From an uncultured Bacteroidia bacterium (GTDB lineage Bacteria > Bacteroidota > Bacteroidia > Bacteroidales > UBA932), in assembly GCA_902791945.1 (NCBI GenBank), contig CADAXR010000013.1:1-60515 (forward strand): a stretch of DNA of 60,515 nucleotides. Reading direction: 5' to 3'. A program made the translations under genes and the position numbers. Position 1 is the first letter of the stretch. Each line of letters begins with the position of its first letter. Below, one piece after another: positions 26,938-35,097 of the stretch. The notes under the pieces were generated by a model that did no database searches, was not told the DNA's origin, and saw only the letters and a list, made by a program, of their open reading frames with translations.

Positions 26938-28377
26938 ATGGAAAGATTAAACCGTACAAGCGCCCCTCAGGCGAAGCGTTACACCGAGAAGGTCATTCAG
27001 TTCGGAGAAGGCAACTTCCTCCGCGCCTTCATCGACTGGATCATCTGGAAGACCAACCAGAAGACCGATTTCAATGCGTCCGTAGTCGTCGTGCAGCCGA
27101 TTGAGAAGGGAATGGTGGACTGGCTCAACGAGCAGGACGGCCTCTATCATCTCAACCTTCAGGGTATCGATGAAGGAAAGACCGTCGACAGTGTCGATCT
27201 CATCGACGTCATCAGCAGGGGACTGAACCCCTACCGCGAGTTCGACGAGTACCTCAAGCTCGCCGAGCAGCCGGAAATGCGCTTTATCATTTCCAATACG
27301 ACAGAGGCCGGTATCGCCTTCGATCCCGCCTGCAAGCTCTCCGACGCTCCCGCTTCCTCGTATCCCGGAAAGCTCGTCCAGCTTCTCTATCACCGCTACG
27401 AGTTCTTCGGAGGCGACAAGTCGAAGGGATTCATAATCTTCCCCTGCGAACTCATATTCGAAAACGGCAAGCACCTCAAGGAGTGCATCCGCCAGTACAT
27501 CGACCTCTGGAACCTCGGAGAGGGTTTCCGCGACTGGTTCGAGACGGCCTGCGGCGTCTACTCGACGCTCGTCGACCGCATCGTCCCGGGCTACCCCCGC
27601 GACACCGCCGCCCAGCTCTGCGAGAGGGCCGGCTATGACGACCACCTTCTCGACAAGGCCGAGATCTTCCACCTCTGGGTCATCGAGGCTCCCGCCGCAG
27701 TGGCGGAGGAGTTCCCCGCCGACAAGGCCGGACTCCATGTCCTCTTCGTCCCGAGCGAGGCTCCGTATCACGAGAGGAAGGTCACCCTTCTCAACGGCCC
27801 CCACACCGTGCTTTCGCCGGTCGGCTACCTCAGCGGGCTCAACACCGTCCGCGAGTGCTGCGAGGATGAACTCATCGGCAAGTATGTCCGCAAGGTCATG
27901 TACGACGAACTCCTCCCGACCCTCAACCTTCCGGAAGAGGAACTCCTTAAGTTCGCCGGCGACGTTCTCGACCGTTTCGTGAACCCGTTCGTCAAGCATT
28001 TCGTCACGTCGATCATGCTCAACAGCTTCCCTAAATTCAAGACCCGCGACCTGCCCGGGCTCAAGACCTATCTTGAGCGCAAGGGCGAGCTCCCGAAGGG
28101 CCTTGTCCTCGGCCTTGCCGGCATCACTACCTACTACAAAGGCGGCAAGAGGGGAGAGGACGAGATCGTGGTCAATGACGACGAGGCGATAAAGAGCCTC
28201 CTCACCGGGCTTTGGGCAGGCGGCGACATCGATGCCGTCGCAAAGGGTGTCCTCGGAGCGAAGTTCATCTGGGACGAGGATCTCAACGCCATCCCCGGCC
28301 TCACCGAAATGCTCGCGGCCGACCTTAAGCTCATCCAGGCCGAAGGCATGCGCGCCGCCGTCAAGTCCATCCTGTAA
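26938..28377 (+). CDS. uxaB: Tagaturonate reductase
   Basis: A 479-residue member of the mannitol dehydrogenase family that reduces tagaturonate to altronate with NADH. VIQFGEGNFLRAFIDWIIWK is the N-terminal nucleotide-binding region; VVVVQPIEKGMVDWLNEQDG and the C-terminal VNPFVKHFVTSI segment with the conserved Lys/His are typical of UxaB. Length matches (about 480). uxaA follows three bases downstream. Confidence 0.94.
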   Translation: MERLNRTSAPQAKRYTEKVIQFGEGNFLRAFIDWIIWKTNQKTDFNASVVVVQPIEKGMVDWLNEQDGLYHLNLQGIDEGKTVDSVDLIDVISRGLNPYREFDEYLKLAEQPEMRFIISNTTEAGIAFDPACKLSDAPASSYPGKLVQLLYHRYEFFGGDKSKGFIIFPCELIFENGKHLKECIRQYIDLWNLGEGFRDWFETACGVYSTLVDRIVPGYPRDTAAQLCERAGYDDHLLDKAEIFHLWVIEAPAAVAEEFPADKAGLHVLFVPSEAPYHERKVTLLNGPHTVLSPVGYLSGLNTVRECCEDELIGKYVRKVMYDELLPTLNLPEEELLKFAGDVLDRFVNPFVKHFVTSIMLNSFPKFKTRDLPGLKTYLERKGELPKGLVLGLAGITTYYKGGKRGEDEIVVNDDEAIKSLLTGLWAGGDIDAVAKGVLGAKFIWDEDLNAIPGLTEMLAADLKLIQAEGMRAAVKSIL

Positions 28378-28380
28378 GTT

Positions 28381-29967
28381 ATGGATTTCCTTCAGATTCA
28401 TCCCTCGGACAACGTGGCCGTTGCTCTCCGCGACCTTGCGGAGGGCACGGCGATTGTCATTCCTGGCGGAGCCTCCTCTGTCATTTCGAGCGGAGCCGAG
28501 AAATCTCTCACCCTTCGTGAGCCCATCCCGGCCGGTCACAAATTCACCCTCTGCGACCTTTCGGAAGGCGACAATGTCATCAAGTACGGCTATCCTATCG
28601 GTCACGTGACCCGTGCGGCGGCCATGGGGACCAAGGTCGACCATTCCTGCATCAAGACCAACCTCTCCGGCCTTCTGGAGTACAAGTACGAGCCGGTAGA
28701 GATCTCTCCGCTCGCTTCGCTCGGTCGAGATGACAAAGCTGTCATTTCGAGCGCAGCTTCCTCTGTCATTTCGAGCGCAGTCGAGAAATCTCCTTCATTC
28801 AAAGGCTTCCGCCGTGCCGACGGGCAGGTGGGTATCCGCAACCAGATATGGATCGTCCCGACAGTGGGCTGTGTCAACGGCATCTGTCAGCAGCTCGCAG
28901 AGGAGTTCCGACGCGAGATCGCAGGGCGTGAAGGCTCGGTCGACGCCGTCGTGGCCTTCCCCCACAACTACGGCTGCTCCCAGCTCGGCGACGACCACGA
29001 GAACACGAGGACGATCCTCGCCGACATGGTCCATCACCCCAACGCCGGAGGAGTGCTCGTCGTGAGTCTCGGCTGTGAAAACAACCAGCTCGACGCCTTC
29101 CGCGAGAAGGTCGGCCCGGTTGATGAGCGCAGGGTAAAAATGTTCGCGACCCAGAAGGTTGAGGACGAACTTGAGTACGGTCTGAAATGCCTCAGGGAGA
29201 TCTTCGAGGTGGTTTCTAAGGACGAACGCGAGGATGTCCCCGTCACGGAACTTCGCGTCGGCCTCAAGTGCGGCGGCTCCGACGGCCTTTCCGGCATTAC
29301 GGCCAATCCGCTCCTCGGCCGCCTTTCCGACTGGCTCGTCGCCCAGGGCGGCACGACAGTGCTGACGGAGGTCCCCGAAATGTTCGGCGCGGAAACGATT
29401 CTGATGAACCGTTGCCGTGACGAGGCGACCTTTGACAAAACCGTCCACCTCATCAACGATTTCAAGGAATACTTCATCAGGCAGAACCAGCCCGTCTACG
29501 AAAACCCTTCACCCGGCAACAAGGCCGGCGGTATCTCAACCCTTGAGGAAAAGTCACTCGGATGCACCCAGAAGTGCGGGACCTCCGCTGTCATCGACGT
29601 CCTCCGCTACGGCGAAAGGCTGAAGGAGAAGGGCCTTAATCTTCTCAGCGCCCCCGGCAACGACCTCGTAGCCTCGACAGCCCTTGCTTCCGCCGGCTGC
29701 CAGATCGTCCTGTTCACGACAGGCCGCGGCACTCCGTTCGGCTCTTTCGTCCCGACAATGAAAATATCCACCAACACTCCTCTCTATGAGAGAAAACCGG
29801 GCTGGATAGACTTCAACGCGGGGGTTATCGCTCAGGATACTCCTATGGACGAGTGCGCTGCAAAGTTCATCGACTACGTCCTCCGCGTCGCATCCGGAGA
29901 GAGAGTCAACAACGAAAAAAATGGCTATCGTGAGATAGCCATCTTCAAAACCGGAGTAACTTTGTAG
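28381..29967 (+). CDS. uxaA: Altronate dehydratase with in-frame repeat insertions
   Basis: A 528-residue iron-dependent dehydratase converting altronate to 2-keto-3-deoxygluconate. The N-terminal SAF domain (IPAGHKFTLCDL, YGYPIGHV, TNLSGLLEYKYEP) and the C-terminal catalytic domain (FKGFRRADGQVGIRNQIWIV, CGTSAVIDVLRYGE) are both present. It is about 30 residues longer than usual. The extra residues, about 26-43 and 107-138, are encoded by copies of the dispersed palindromic repeat and read VISSGAEKS- and VISSAVEKS-like. They fall in a loop of the SAF domain and in the interdomain linker, so activity is probably kept. Co-transcribed with uxaB. Confidence 0.93.
   Translation: MDFLQIHPSDNVAVALRDLAEGTAIVIPGGASSVISSGAEKSLTLREPIPAGHKFTLCDLSEGDNVIKYGYPIGHVTRAAAMGTKVDHSCIKTNLSGLLEYKYEPVEISPLASLGRDDKAVISSAASSVISSAVEKSPSFKGFRRADGQVGIRNQIWIVPTVGCVNGICQQLAEEFRREIAGREGSVDAVVAFPHNYGCSQLGDDHENTRTILADMVHHPNAGGVLVVSLGCENNQLDAFREKVGPVDERRVKMFATQKVEDELEYGLKCLREIFEVVSKDEREDVPVTELRVGLKCGGSDGLSGITANPLLGRLSDWLVAQGGTTVLTEVPEMFGAETILMNRCRDEATFDKTVHLINDFKEYFIRQNQPVYENPSPGNKAGGISTLEEKSLGCTQKCGTSAVIDVLRYGERLKEKGLNLLSAPGNDLVASTALASAGCQIVLFTTGRGTPFGSFVPTMKISTNTPLYERKPGWIDFNAGVIAQDTPMDECAAKFIDYVLRVASGERVNNEKNGYREIAIFKTGVTL
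28456..28507 (+). repeat. Palindromic repeat inside uxaA, site 1
   Basis: A degenerate copy (GTCATTCCTGGCG at 28456) is followed by a full copy at 28480-28507 (GTCATTTCGAGCG ... CCGAGAAATCTC). Both keep the uxaA frame. Confidence 0.8.
28699..28793 (+). repeat. Palindromic repeat cluster inside uxaA, site 2
   Basis: An inverted copy (28699-28734, ending GGTCGAGATGAC), a partial direct copy (28741-28764) and a full direct copy (28765-28793) stand in a row, 95 bp in all, with no stop in the uxaA frame. Inverted and direct copies can pair as a hairpin. Confidence 0.82.
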
Positions 29968-29970
29968 ACG

Positions 29971-30091
29971 CTTTTGGGGAAGGTCGGATTTCATTGCTTG
30001 GACCTTTCCCGCCAATATGGCACTGTAGCACACTGCAGGGGCAAAACAATGGGGAAGGTCTGACACTTTAAATCAGACCTTCCCCAAAAAG
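29971..30091. repeat. 121-bp segment with 20-bp inverted ends, between uxaA and exuT
   Basis: Left end CTTTTGGGGAAGGTCGGATT (29971-29990) and the reverse complement of the right end (30071-30091) agree except for one mismatch and one extra T. The right half also forms a 14-bp hairpin (30050-30063 / 30073-30086) that could terminate the convergent uxaA and exuT transcripts. A small non-autonomous element or a compound terminator are both possible. Confidence 0.55.
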
Positions 30092-30106
30092 TTTGTGTGG
30101 CGGGTG

Positions 30107-31558
30107 CTACACCTCTATCTTCTTGTACTTCGGCACCAGAGCCTTCATGATGCTCCAGGCGACGAGGTAGGCGATGCCGCAGAAGCAGAACATCACGAAA
30201 TAGCCTGCAGGCTTGCCATAGAAACCGAGGAAGTGGAATGCATCTCCGGCGTTCTCGGCGTAGGTAAACAGGTTACCAGCCACTTTCTGGATGATCATGG
30301 AGCCGACACCGCCGGCCATTGCACCGATGCCGGTGATGGTCGCGATGGTGCTCTTGGGGAACATGTCGCCGATGGTGGAGAAGAGGTTCGCGCTCCAGGC
30401 CTGGTGTCCCGCGGCGGCAAGGCCGATAAGGATGGCCGGCCACCAGGGGGAGTCGAACCTGATGCCGAGAGGCTGGGCGAAGAGGGCCGCGATCGGGAAG
30501 AACGCAAAGATCAGCATCGCGAGCATACGTCCGGCGTAAGGGTTCATCCCTTTCCTGTCCACGAATATCTTCGGCAGGTATCCGCCTCCGATGGAAATCA
30601 CGGTCACAATGGCGTAGAGAGTGAAAATCAGGGCCTGGCCGAGACCGGAGGTCGCGGGGGCGTGGAACTGGTTGCTGAAGTAGGACGGAGCCCAGAAGAG
30701 GAAGAACCACCAAACGCCGTCGGTGAAGAATTTGCCGACGATGAAGGACCAGGTCTGCCTATACTTGAAGCACTGGAGCATGGGGATGCTCTTCTCGGCG
30801 GCGATGGCGGCCTTTTCGGCTGCTTCCGCCGCGTCGTCCTGGTGGATGTACTCGAGTTCGCCTTCACCTACGTGCTTGGAGTCCTCCGGCTTGTCGTACA
30901 TGAACTGCCAGAAGAACATCCAGAGGAAGCCCAGTCCGCCGATGATGATGAAAGCCCACTCCCAGCCGAAAGCCTTGGCGAGCGGCGGGATGCAGAGCGG
31001 AGCGGCGAGGGCGCCGACGGAGGCACCTGCGTTGAATATGGACGTCGCAAATGCGCGGTCCTTCTTCGGGAAATACTCCGCCGTCACCTTGATGGCGGCC
31101 GGGAAGTTGCCCGCCTCGCCGAGCGCAAGGATGCCCCGGCAGAGAAGGAACAGATAGACTGAAATCGTCGCTACCACCGTCGCGGCCTGGGAGCCGATCT
31201 CAACGGCCCTCATCGCGGCCACGGAGCCGAAGCCGCCGAAAGTGGCTGTCGCCCAGCCGCAGGCGGCGTGGAGGCAGGCGCCTGCCGACCACACTCCGAT
31301 GGAGATGAGGTAGCCCTTCTTGGTCCCCATCCAGTCCACGAACTTGCCGGCAAAGAGGCAGGCGATGGCGTAGAAGATGGAAAAGAAGGATGTAATCGTG
31401 CCATAGTGGGCGTCGGTCCAGTGGAATTCGGGCTTGATGAATTCCTCATAGGTGAGGGAAAGGACCTGACGGTCGAGATAGTTGACTGTAGTCGCCACGA
31501 AAAGCAGCGAGCAGAGCCACCATCTCCAGTTGGTCATAAGTTTTTGATTGGTCGTCAT
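30107..31558 (-). CDS. exuT: Hexuronate transporter, MFS (ExuT-like)
   Basis: A 483-residue major facilitator with about 12 hydrophobic segments. LDRQVLSLTYEEFIKPEFHWTD near the N-terminus and the RGILALGEAGNFPAAIK segment are typical of the anion:cation symporter group that contains ExuT. It would import galacturonate or glucuronate across the inner membrane. It starts two to three bases after kdgA and ends the minus-strand uronate unit. Confidence 0.9.
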   Translation of the reverse strand: MTTNQKLMTNWRWWLCSLLFVATTVNYLDRQVLSLTYEEFIKPEFHWTDAHYGTITSFFSIFYAIACLFAGKFVDWMGTKKGYLISIGVWSAGACLHAACGWATATFGGFGSVAAMRAVEIGSQAATVVATISVYLFLLCRGILALGEAGNFPAAIKVTAEYFPKKDRAFATSIFNAGASVGALAAPLCIPPLAKAFGWEWAFIIIGGLGFLWMFFWQFMYDKPEDSKHVGEGELEYIHQDDAAEAAEKAAIAAEKSIPMLQCFKYRQTWSFIVGKFFTDGVWWFFLFWAPSYFSNQFHAPATSGLGQALIFTLYAIVTVISIGGGYLPKIFVDRKGMNPYAGRMLAMLIFAFFPIAALFAQPLGIRFDSPWWPAILIGLAAAGHQAWSANLFSTIGDMFPKSTIATITGIGAMAGGVGSMIIQKVAGNLFTYAENAGDAFHFLGFYGKPAGYFVMFCFCGIAYLVAWSIMKALVPKYKKIEV

Positions 31559-31560
31559 GG

Positions 31561-32226
31561 TTATCTGAGTGATTTTACGATTGCAAGAGCGTCACGGCAA
31601 AGGTCGGAAATCTTCGACCACTCACCGGCGGCGATAACTTCCTTCGGGAACAGGTTGGAGCCCATACCGACGCAGGTGACGCCGGCCTTGAACCAGCCCT
31701 CGAGGTTCTCCTTCGTGGGCTTTACGCCGCCTGTCACCATAATCTGGCTCCACGGCATGGGGGCGCGGAGGCCTTTGACGAAGGCAGGCCCGAGCACGTC
31801 GCCGGGGAAGACCTTGCAGAGGTCGCAGCCGAGCTCCTGCGCGGCGCCGACCTCGCTGACCGAGCCGCAGCCCGGGCAGTAAGGGATGAGCCTCCTGTTG
31901 CACACTGGGGCTATCGCCGGGTTGAAGAGCGGGCCGACCACGAAGTTGGCCCCGAGCTGGATGAACATCGCGGCAGTCCCGGGATCCACCACGGACCCGA
32001 CGCCGACTATCATCCCCGGAAGCTCCCTGATGGCGTATTTTACCAGTTCCTTGAACACTTCCTGGGCGAAATCGCCCCTGTTGGTGAACTCGAAGGCCCT
32101 TATCCCGCCGTCGTAGCAGGCTTTAAGCACCTTCTTTGAAATCTCAATGTCAGCATTGTAGAAGACCGGGACTATCCCCGTCTCCTTCATGGTCTCAATG
32201 ACCTGTAGTTTACTATACTGTGCCAT
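31561..32226 (-). CDS. kdgA: 2-keto-3-deoxy-6-phosphogluconate aldolase
   Basis: A 221-residue class I aldolase (Eda family) splitting KDPG to pyruvate and glyceraldehyde-3-phosphate; the family may also act on 4-hydroxy-2-oxoglutarate. Schiff-base Lys138 lies in DLCKVFPGD; Glu46 and Arg49 are in FEFTNRG; the TGGVKPT phosphate-binding turn follows. It sits 20 bases behind the frameshifted lipoprotein gene and directly before exuT. Confidence 0.94.
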   Translation of the reverse strand: MAQYSKLQVIETMKETGIVPVFYNADIEISKKVLKACYDGGIRAFEFTNRGDFAQEVFKELVKYAIRELPGMIVGVGSVVDPGTAAMFIQLGANFVVGPLFNPAIAPVCNRRLIPYCPGCGSVSEVGAAQELGCDLCKVFPGDVLGPAFVKGLRAPMPWSQIMVTGGVKPTKENLEGWFKAGVTCVGMGSNLFPKEVIAAGEWSKISDLCRDALAIVKSLR

Positions 32227-32246
32227 ATAATATTGTTGATTGTGTA

Positions 32247-32632
32247 CTACAACGAGTTCTGAGTAATCCTGATACTGTCCTCCATTCCCTTAAACTGTCC
32301 AATAATTGTCAGTTTTCTTGCATTGCCCGTATTGTTGTCCAATACAGAAAGTCGAGCGATTCTTGTGTTATACCTGTCCACATGTATTTCGAACCAATCT
32401 CCCACATAGTCATACGCAGGACAATCATCACCAAGAGGCCTCTTGTCTTGACTCAAATTCCCGTTGTCGTCAGTATGCCATTCGTAAATTGCTTCAATAA
32501 AGAAAGCTGACGACGCCTGGATTTCAATTGTTTGCGCACGACCATCTATAGTCGTGTCAGGAGTCTCTATACGAAAAGGCTTCTCGCAGCAAATAAGAGT
32601 ACTACAAAGATAACAGGACAGATTCTATTCAT
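32247..32632 (-). pseudogene. Small beta-rich lipoprotein gene with a one-base frameshift
   Basis: From the ATG at 32632 (11 bases after the C10 stop) the frame reads MNRICPVIFVVLLF, a good lipoprotein signal, and then stops. In the next frame it continues from CCEKPFRIETPD to the stop at 32247 without interruption. One extra base in the TTT run at about 32591-32593 would join both into a 128-residue lipoprotein. The body (TIEIQASSAFFIEAIYEW ... LTIIGQF ... [10 protein letters not shown]) has the strand pattern of a BACON-like Ig fold. Small inhibitor lipoproteins are known beside C10 proteases in Bacteroides, so an inhibitor role is a fair guess. True decay, programmed shift or sequence error cannot be told apart. 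Confidence 0.62.
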
Positions 32633-32643
32633 CTACTCGCAGT

Positions 32644-33948
32644 TTAAAAATCATAAGTGATCATTCTGTAATGTTGCTTGTACCTATGGTCATGGTCTGA
32701 CAACGTTTCTAAATTGTTGTTCATATCATAGCCATAACTCTTCGCCGGGTTCATACAGGAGGGTGAGAAATAACCGTTACAACTTCCACTCCATCCAAAA
32801 TTAAAGTGCAACAAATACTCTCTATTTGATGAATACATGGCACCGTCAATAACCCAGGAGTGCCCTTTAAAGATATTAAAAGGAAGTGCGGAAAAAAACA
32901 CTGGCTTGCCGTCACATAGCATATTGCTTACATCATTCAACATATTTCTGGAGAATTCCTTTCCCCCATTGATTTTGTCAACATTTTTATACCCATATGA
33001 CTTCATTCGAATTTTAATTTGCTCCGGCGTTATCATAGTCCAAAAAGAGCCGGACGCCTTACTTACAAAATCGAAAATATCGCCAAATAAAATCGACACC
33101 TGTTCAGCATAGCAATCGTCCAGATAATACGCATTGTACACCGAAGTTATATTTTCGTAATCCATTTTAATCCCCCTAATTCTTTCAGGGAAGCGGTTAT
33201 AAGCGATAATCTGAGCTAAAGCAGTAGTAGAGCAGCCGGTATACATGTTGTTTCCCAACACTTTGCAATATTTATTGTAAACACCGGACTCGTGATATTG
33301 CCCTTGTGACCATCTGGTTTTCAACAATGGCGCCACAGCACGAAGTCCAGAGCCTCCGCTGCCGGATCCACCCGATCCCATTCTGCCCGACGAATCAGAA
33401 TCAAGGGCATTATATATCAGTACCGGCAAACAAAAATTCCCAGCACAATAGTAGTCATCATCTTCCTCGCAGTAATAGCTCGTGTAAGCATTGCCTTCTT
33501 CATCGTAGAAAAGAACTTCCTCCCGGCCAGAGGTACAATCATAGGCAGAATCGATTTCTTTCGGAGTGATAGACCCCCCTTCGGTTACGGCTATAATATC
33601 CCCAAGGTCTGTCTTTGCCCCCAAAACCGCAAATCCACCATCATCGATAAAATTGACAATATAAGCGTCAATCGTCGGAGTCCCGACTTTTGTCAGGGAG
33701 GTCTTACTCTGATGAACTGCGACAGATTCAATCAGACTTTCGAAGGATCCAGCCTTTGTAAGTTTCTCCGGATATGCGTCAGACATAAACTCCTGAAGCG
33801 AGGTCAGGGCATCCTCCAGAGGGATTTCCGAGACCTCAATTTCCGGTCTCGGAGACTCGTCGGAGGGTTGCGACGGATTTTCGTGCGAACAAGAAAACAG
33901 GAGAAACACAAAGCCGGTGAAGGCAAGTACTTTAAGAAAAGGTTTCAT
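32644..33948 (-). CDS. C10 (streptopain-type) cysteine protease, lipoprotein
   Basis: A 434-residue protein with lipobox FLLFSC (Cys20), a propeptide (about 35-185), a Gly/Ser linker (about 188-201) and a mature domain starting near LLKTRWSQGQY. Catalytic Cys239 is in MYTGCSTTALAQII, His363 in KGHSWVIDGA, and the NFGWSG segment with Trp386 is present, so it should be active. Base composition is much more AT-rich than its neighbours, suggesting transfer. It lies only six bases after kdgK, inside the uronate operon, although it has no part in that pathway. Confidence 0.9.
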   Translation of the reverse strand: MKPFLKVLAFTGFVFLLFSCSHENPSQPSDESPRPEIEVSEIPLEDALTSLQEFMSDAYPEKLTKAGSFESLIESVAVHQSKTSLTKVGTPTIDAYIVNFIDDGGFAVLGAKTDLGDIIAVTEGGSITPKEIDSAYDCTSGREEVLFYDEEGNAYTSYYCEEDDDYYCAGNFCLPVLIYNALDSDSSGRMGSGGSGSGGSGLRAVAPLLKTRWSQGQYHESGVYNKYCKVLGNNMYTGCSTTALAQIIAYNRFPERIRGIKMDYENITSVYNAYYLDDCYAEQVSILFGDIFDFVSKASGSFWTMITPEQIKIRMKSYGYKNVDKINGGKEFSRNMLNDVSNMLCDGKPVFFSALPFNIFKGHSWVIDGAMYSSNREYLLHFNFGWSGSCNGYFSPSCMNPAKSYGYDMNNNLETLSDHDHRYKQHYRMITYDF

Positions 33949-33954
33949 AATATG

Positions 33955-34995
33955 CTATCTGGAGACGCGGCCGGAGGCGTCGCCCTTCATGAGGTTCTCG
34001 ACTTCGGCGACGGTGACGAGGTTGTAGTCTCCGTAGATGGTGTGCTTGAGGCAGGAGGCCGCGACTGCAAAGTTGAGGGCCTTCTGGGGATCCTCTTTAT
34101 ATGTAAGGAGTCCGTAGATGAGGCCGCCCATGAAAGAGTCGCCGCCGCCGACGCGGTCCACGATGTGGGTTATGTCGTAACGCGGGGACTCGTAGAGGGT
34201 CTTGCCGTCGAAGAGGACGCCGCCCCAGGTGTTGTGGTTGGCGTTGATGGAGCCGCGGAGGGTGATGATTACCTTCTTCGCGCGGGGAAACTTCTTCATA
34301 AGCTGCTCGCCGACGCTGCGGAAGCGGCTCTGGTCGATGGCGCCGCCTGTCGCGGTCACGTCGAAGCCCTCGGGCTTGATGCCAAAGACCTTCTCTGCGT
34401 CTTCCTCGTTGCCGAGGATTACGTCGCAGCACTCGGTCAGTGCGGGCATGACCTCGCCGGCTTTCTTGCCGTATTTCCAGAGGTTCTTGCGGTAGTTGAG
34501 GTCGCAGGAGACGGTCACGCCGAGGCGGTTCGCGGCGCGGGCCGCTTCGAGGCATACCGCCGCGGCGCCCTCGCTGAGGGCCGGGGTGATGCCCGTCCAG
34601 TGGAACCAGTCGGCTCCTTCGAAGACTTTCTCCCAGTCGATCATGCCGGGCTCGATCTCGGAGATGGCGGAGTGGGCCCTGTCATAGACGACTTTGCTCG
34701 GACGGGCGACAGCGCCTGTCTCGAGGAAATAGATTCCGAGGCGCTCGCCTCCGGTCACGCAGAAGCGCGTACCGACTCCGTGCTTGTGGAGGTCGGCGAT
34801 GCAGGAGCGGGCGATGTCGTTGTCAGGGAAACGGGTGACGAACTCGACGTCCACGCCGTAGTTGGCGAGGGAGACGGCGACATTGGCTTCGCCGCCGCCG
34901 AAAGTCGCTGTGAATGAATCAGTCTGGGAAAAGCGAAGATAACCGGGCGTAGCGAGCCTCAGCATTATCTCTCCGAAGGTAATTACTCTTGGCAT
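33955..34995 (-). CDS. kdgK: 2-keto-3-deoxygluconate kinase (PfkB family)
   Basis: A 346-residue ribokinase-type sugar kinase phosphorylating KDG to KDPG. ATFGGGEANVAVSLANYG is the N-terminal sugar-binding signature, and DRVGGGDSFMGGLIYGLL carries the catalytic Asp (about 286) and anion hole. First gene of the minus-strand unit; its promoter shares operator D with the divergent lacI-type gene. Confidence 0.93.
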   Translation of the reverse strand: MPRVITFGEIMLRLATPGYLRFSQTDSFTATFGGGEANVAVSLANYGVDVEFVTRFPDNDIARSCIADLHKHGVGTRFCVTGGERLGIYFLETGAVARPSKVVYDRAHSAISEIEPGMIDWEKVFEGADWFHWTGITPALSEGAAAVCLEAARAANRLGVTVSCDLNYRKNLWKYGKKAGEVMPALTECCDVILGNEEDAEKVFGIKPEGFDVTATGGAIDQSRFRSVGEQLMKKFPRAKKVIITLRGSINANHNTWGGVLFDGKTLYESPRYDITHIVDRVGGGDSFMGGLIYGLLTYKEDPQKALNFAVAASCLKHTIYGDYNLVTVAEVENLMKGDASGRVSR

Positions 34996-35016
34996 AATCT
35001 TGATTATTATTTTCTA

Positions 35017-35024
35017 CAAAAATA
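35017..35024 (-). promoter_or_regulatory. -7 promoter box (TATTTTTG) of kdgK
   Basis: Minus strand reads TATTTTTG (TAnnTTTG), 21 bases before the kdgK ATG and 15 bases from operator D, the same spacing and relative orientation as operator B at susC. Confidence 0.68.
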
Positions 35025-35039
35025 ACATAATCTTTTAAT

Positions 35040-35061
35040 TTTTCGTGCACGGTAACGGAAA
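35040..35061 (+). promoter_or_regulatory. Operator-like palindrome D (kdgK / lacI-type gene)
   Basis: TTTTCGTGCACGG, then TA, then ACGGAAA: the 22-bp motif with one change in the left half-site. It lies between divergent kdgK and the regulator gene, six bases before the regulator -7 box, implying autoregulation. Confidence 0.8.
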
Positions 35062-35067
35062 AATATT

Positions 35068-35075
35068 TATATTTA
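35068..35075 (+). promoter_or_regulatory. Weak -7 box (TATATTTA) of the lacI-type gene
   Basis: One mismatch to TAnnTTTG; 22 bases before the ATG. A weak promoter would fit an autoregulated repressor. Confidence 0.5.
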
Positions 35076-35097
35076 CGCCTGATTCTTTCTCTGACAG

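Noticed and set aside
22620..28793. CRISPR-like array from the GTCATTTCGAGCG repeats
   Set aside because: Copies are irregularly spaced, in both orientations, partly inside genes, with no uniform spacers and no cas genes.
32220..32510. Plus-strand open frame in the gap behind kdgA
   Set aside because: No signal or motif; the minus strand here holds the body of the beta-rich lipoprotein, which has a clear strand pattern.
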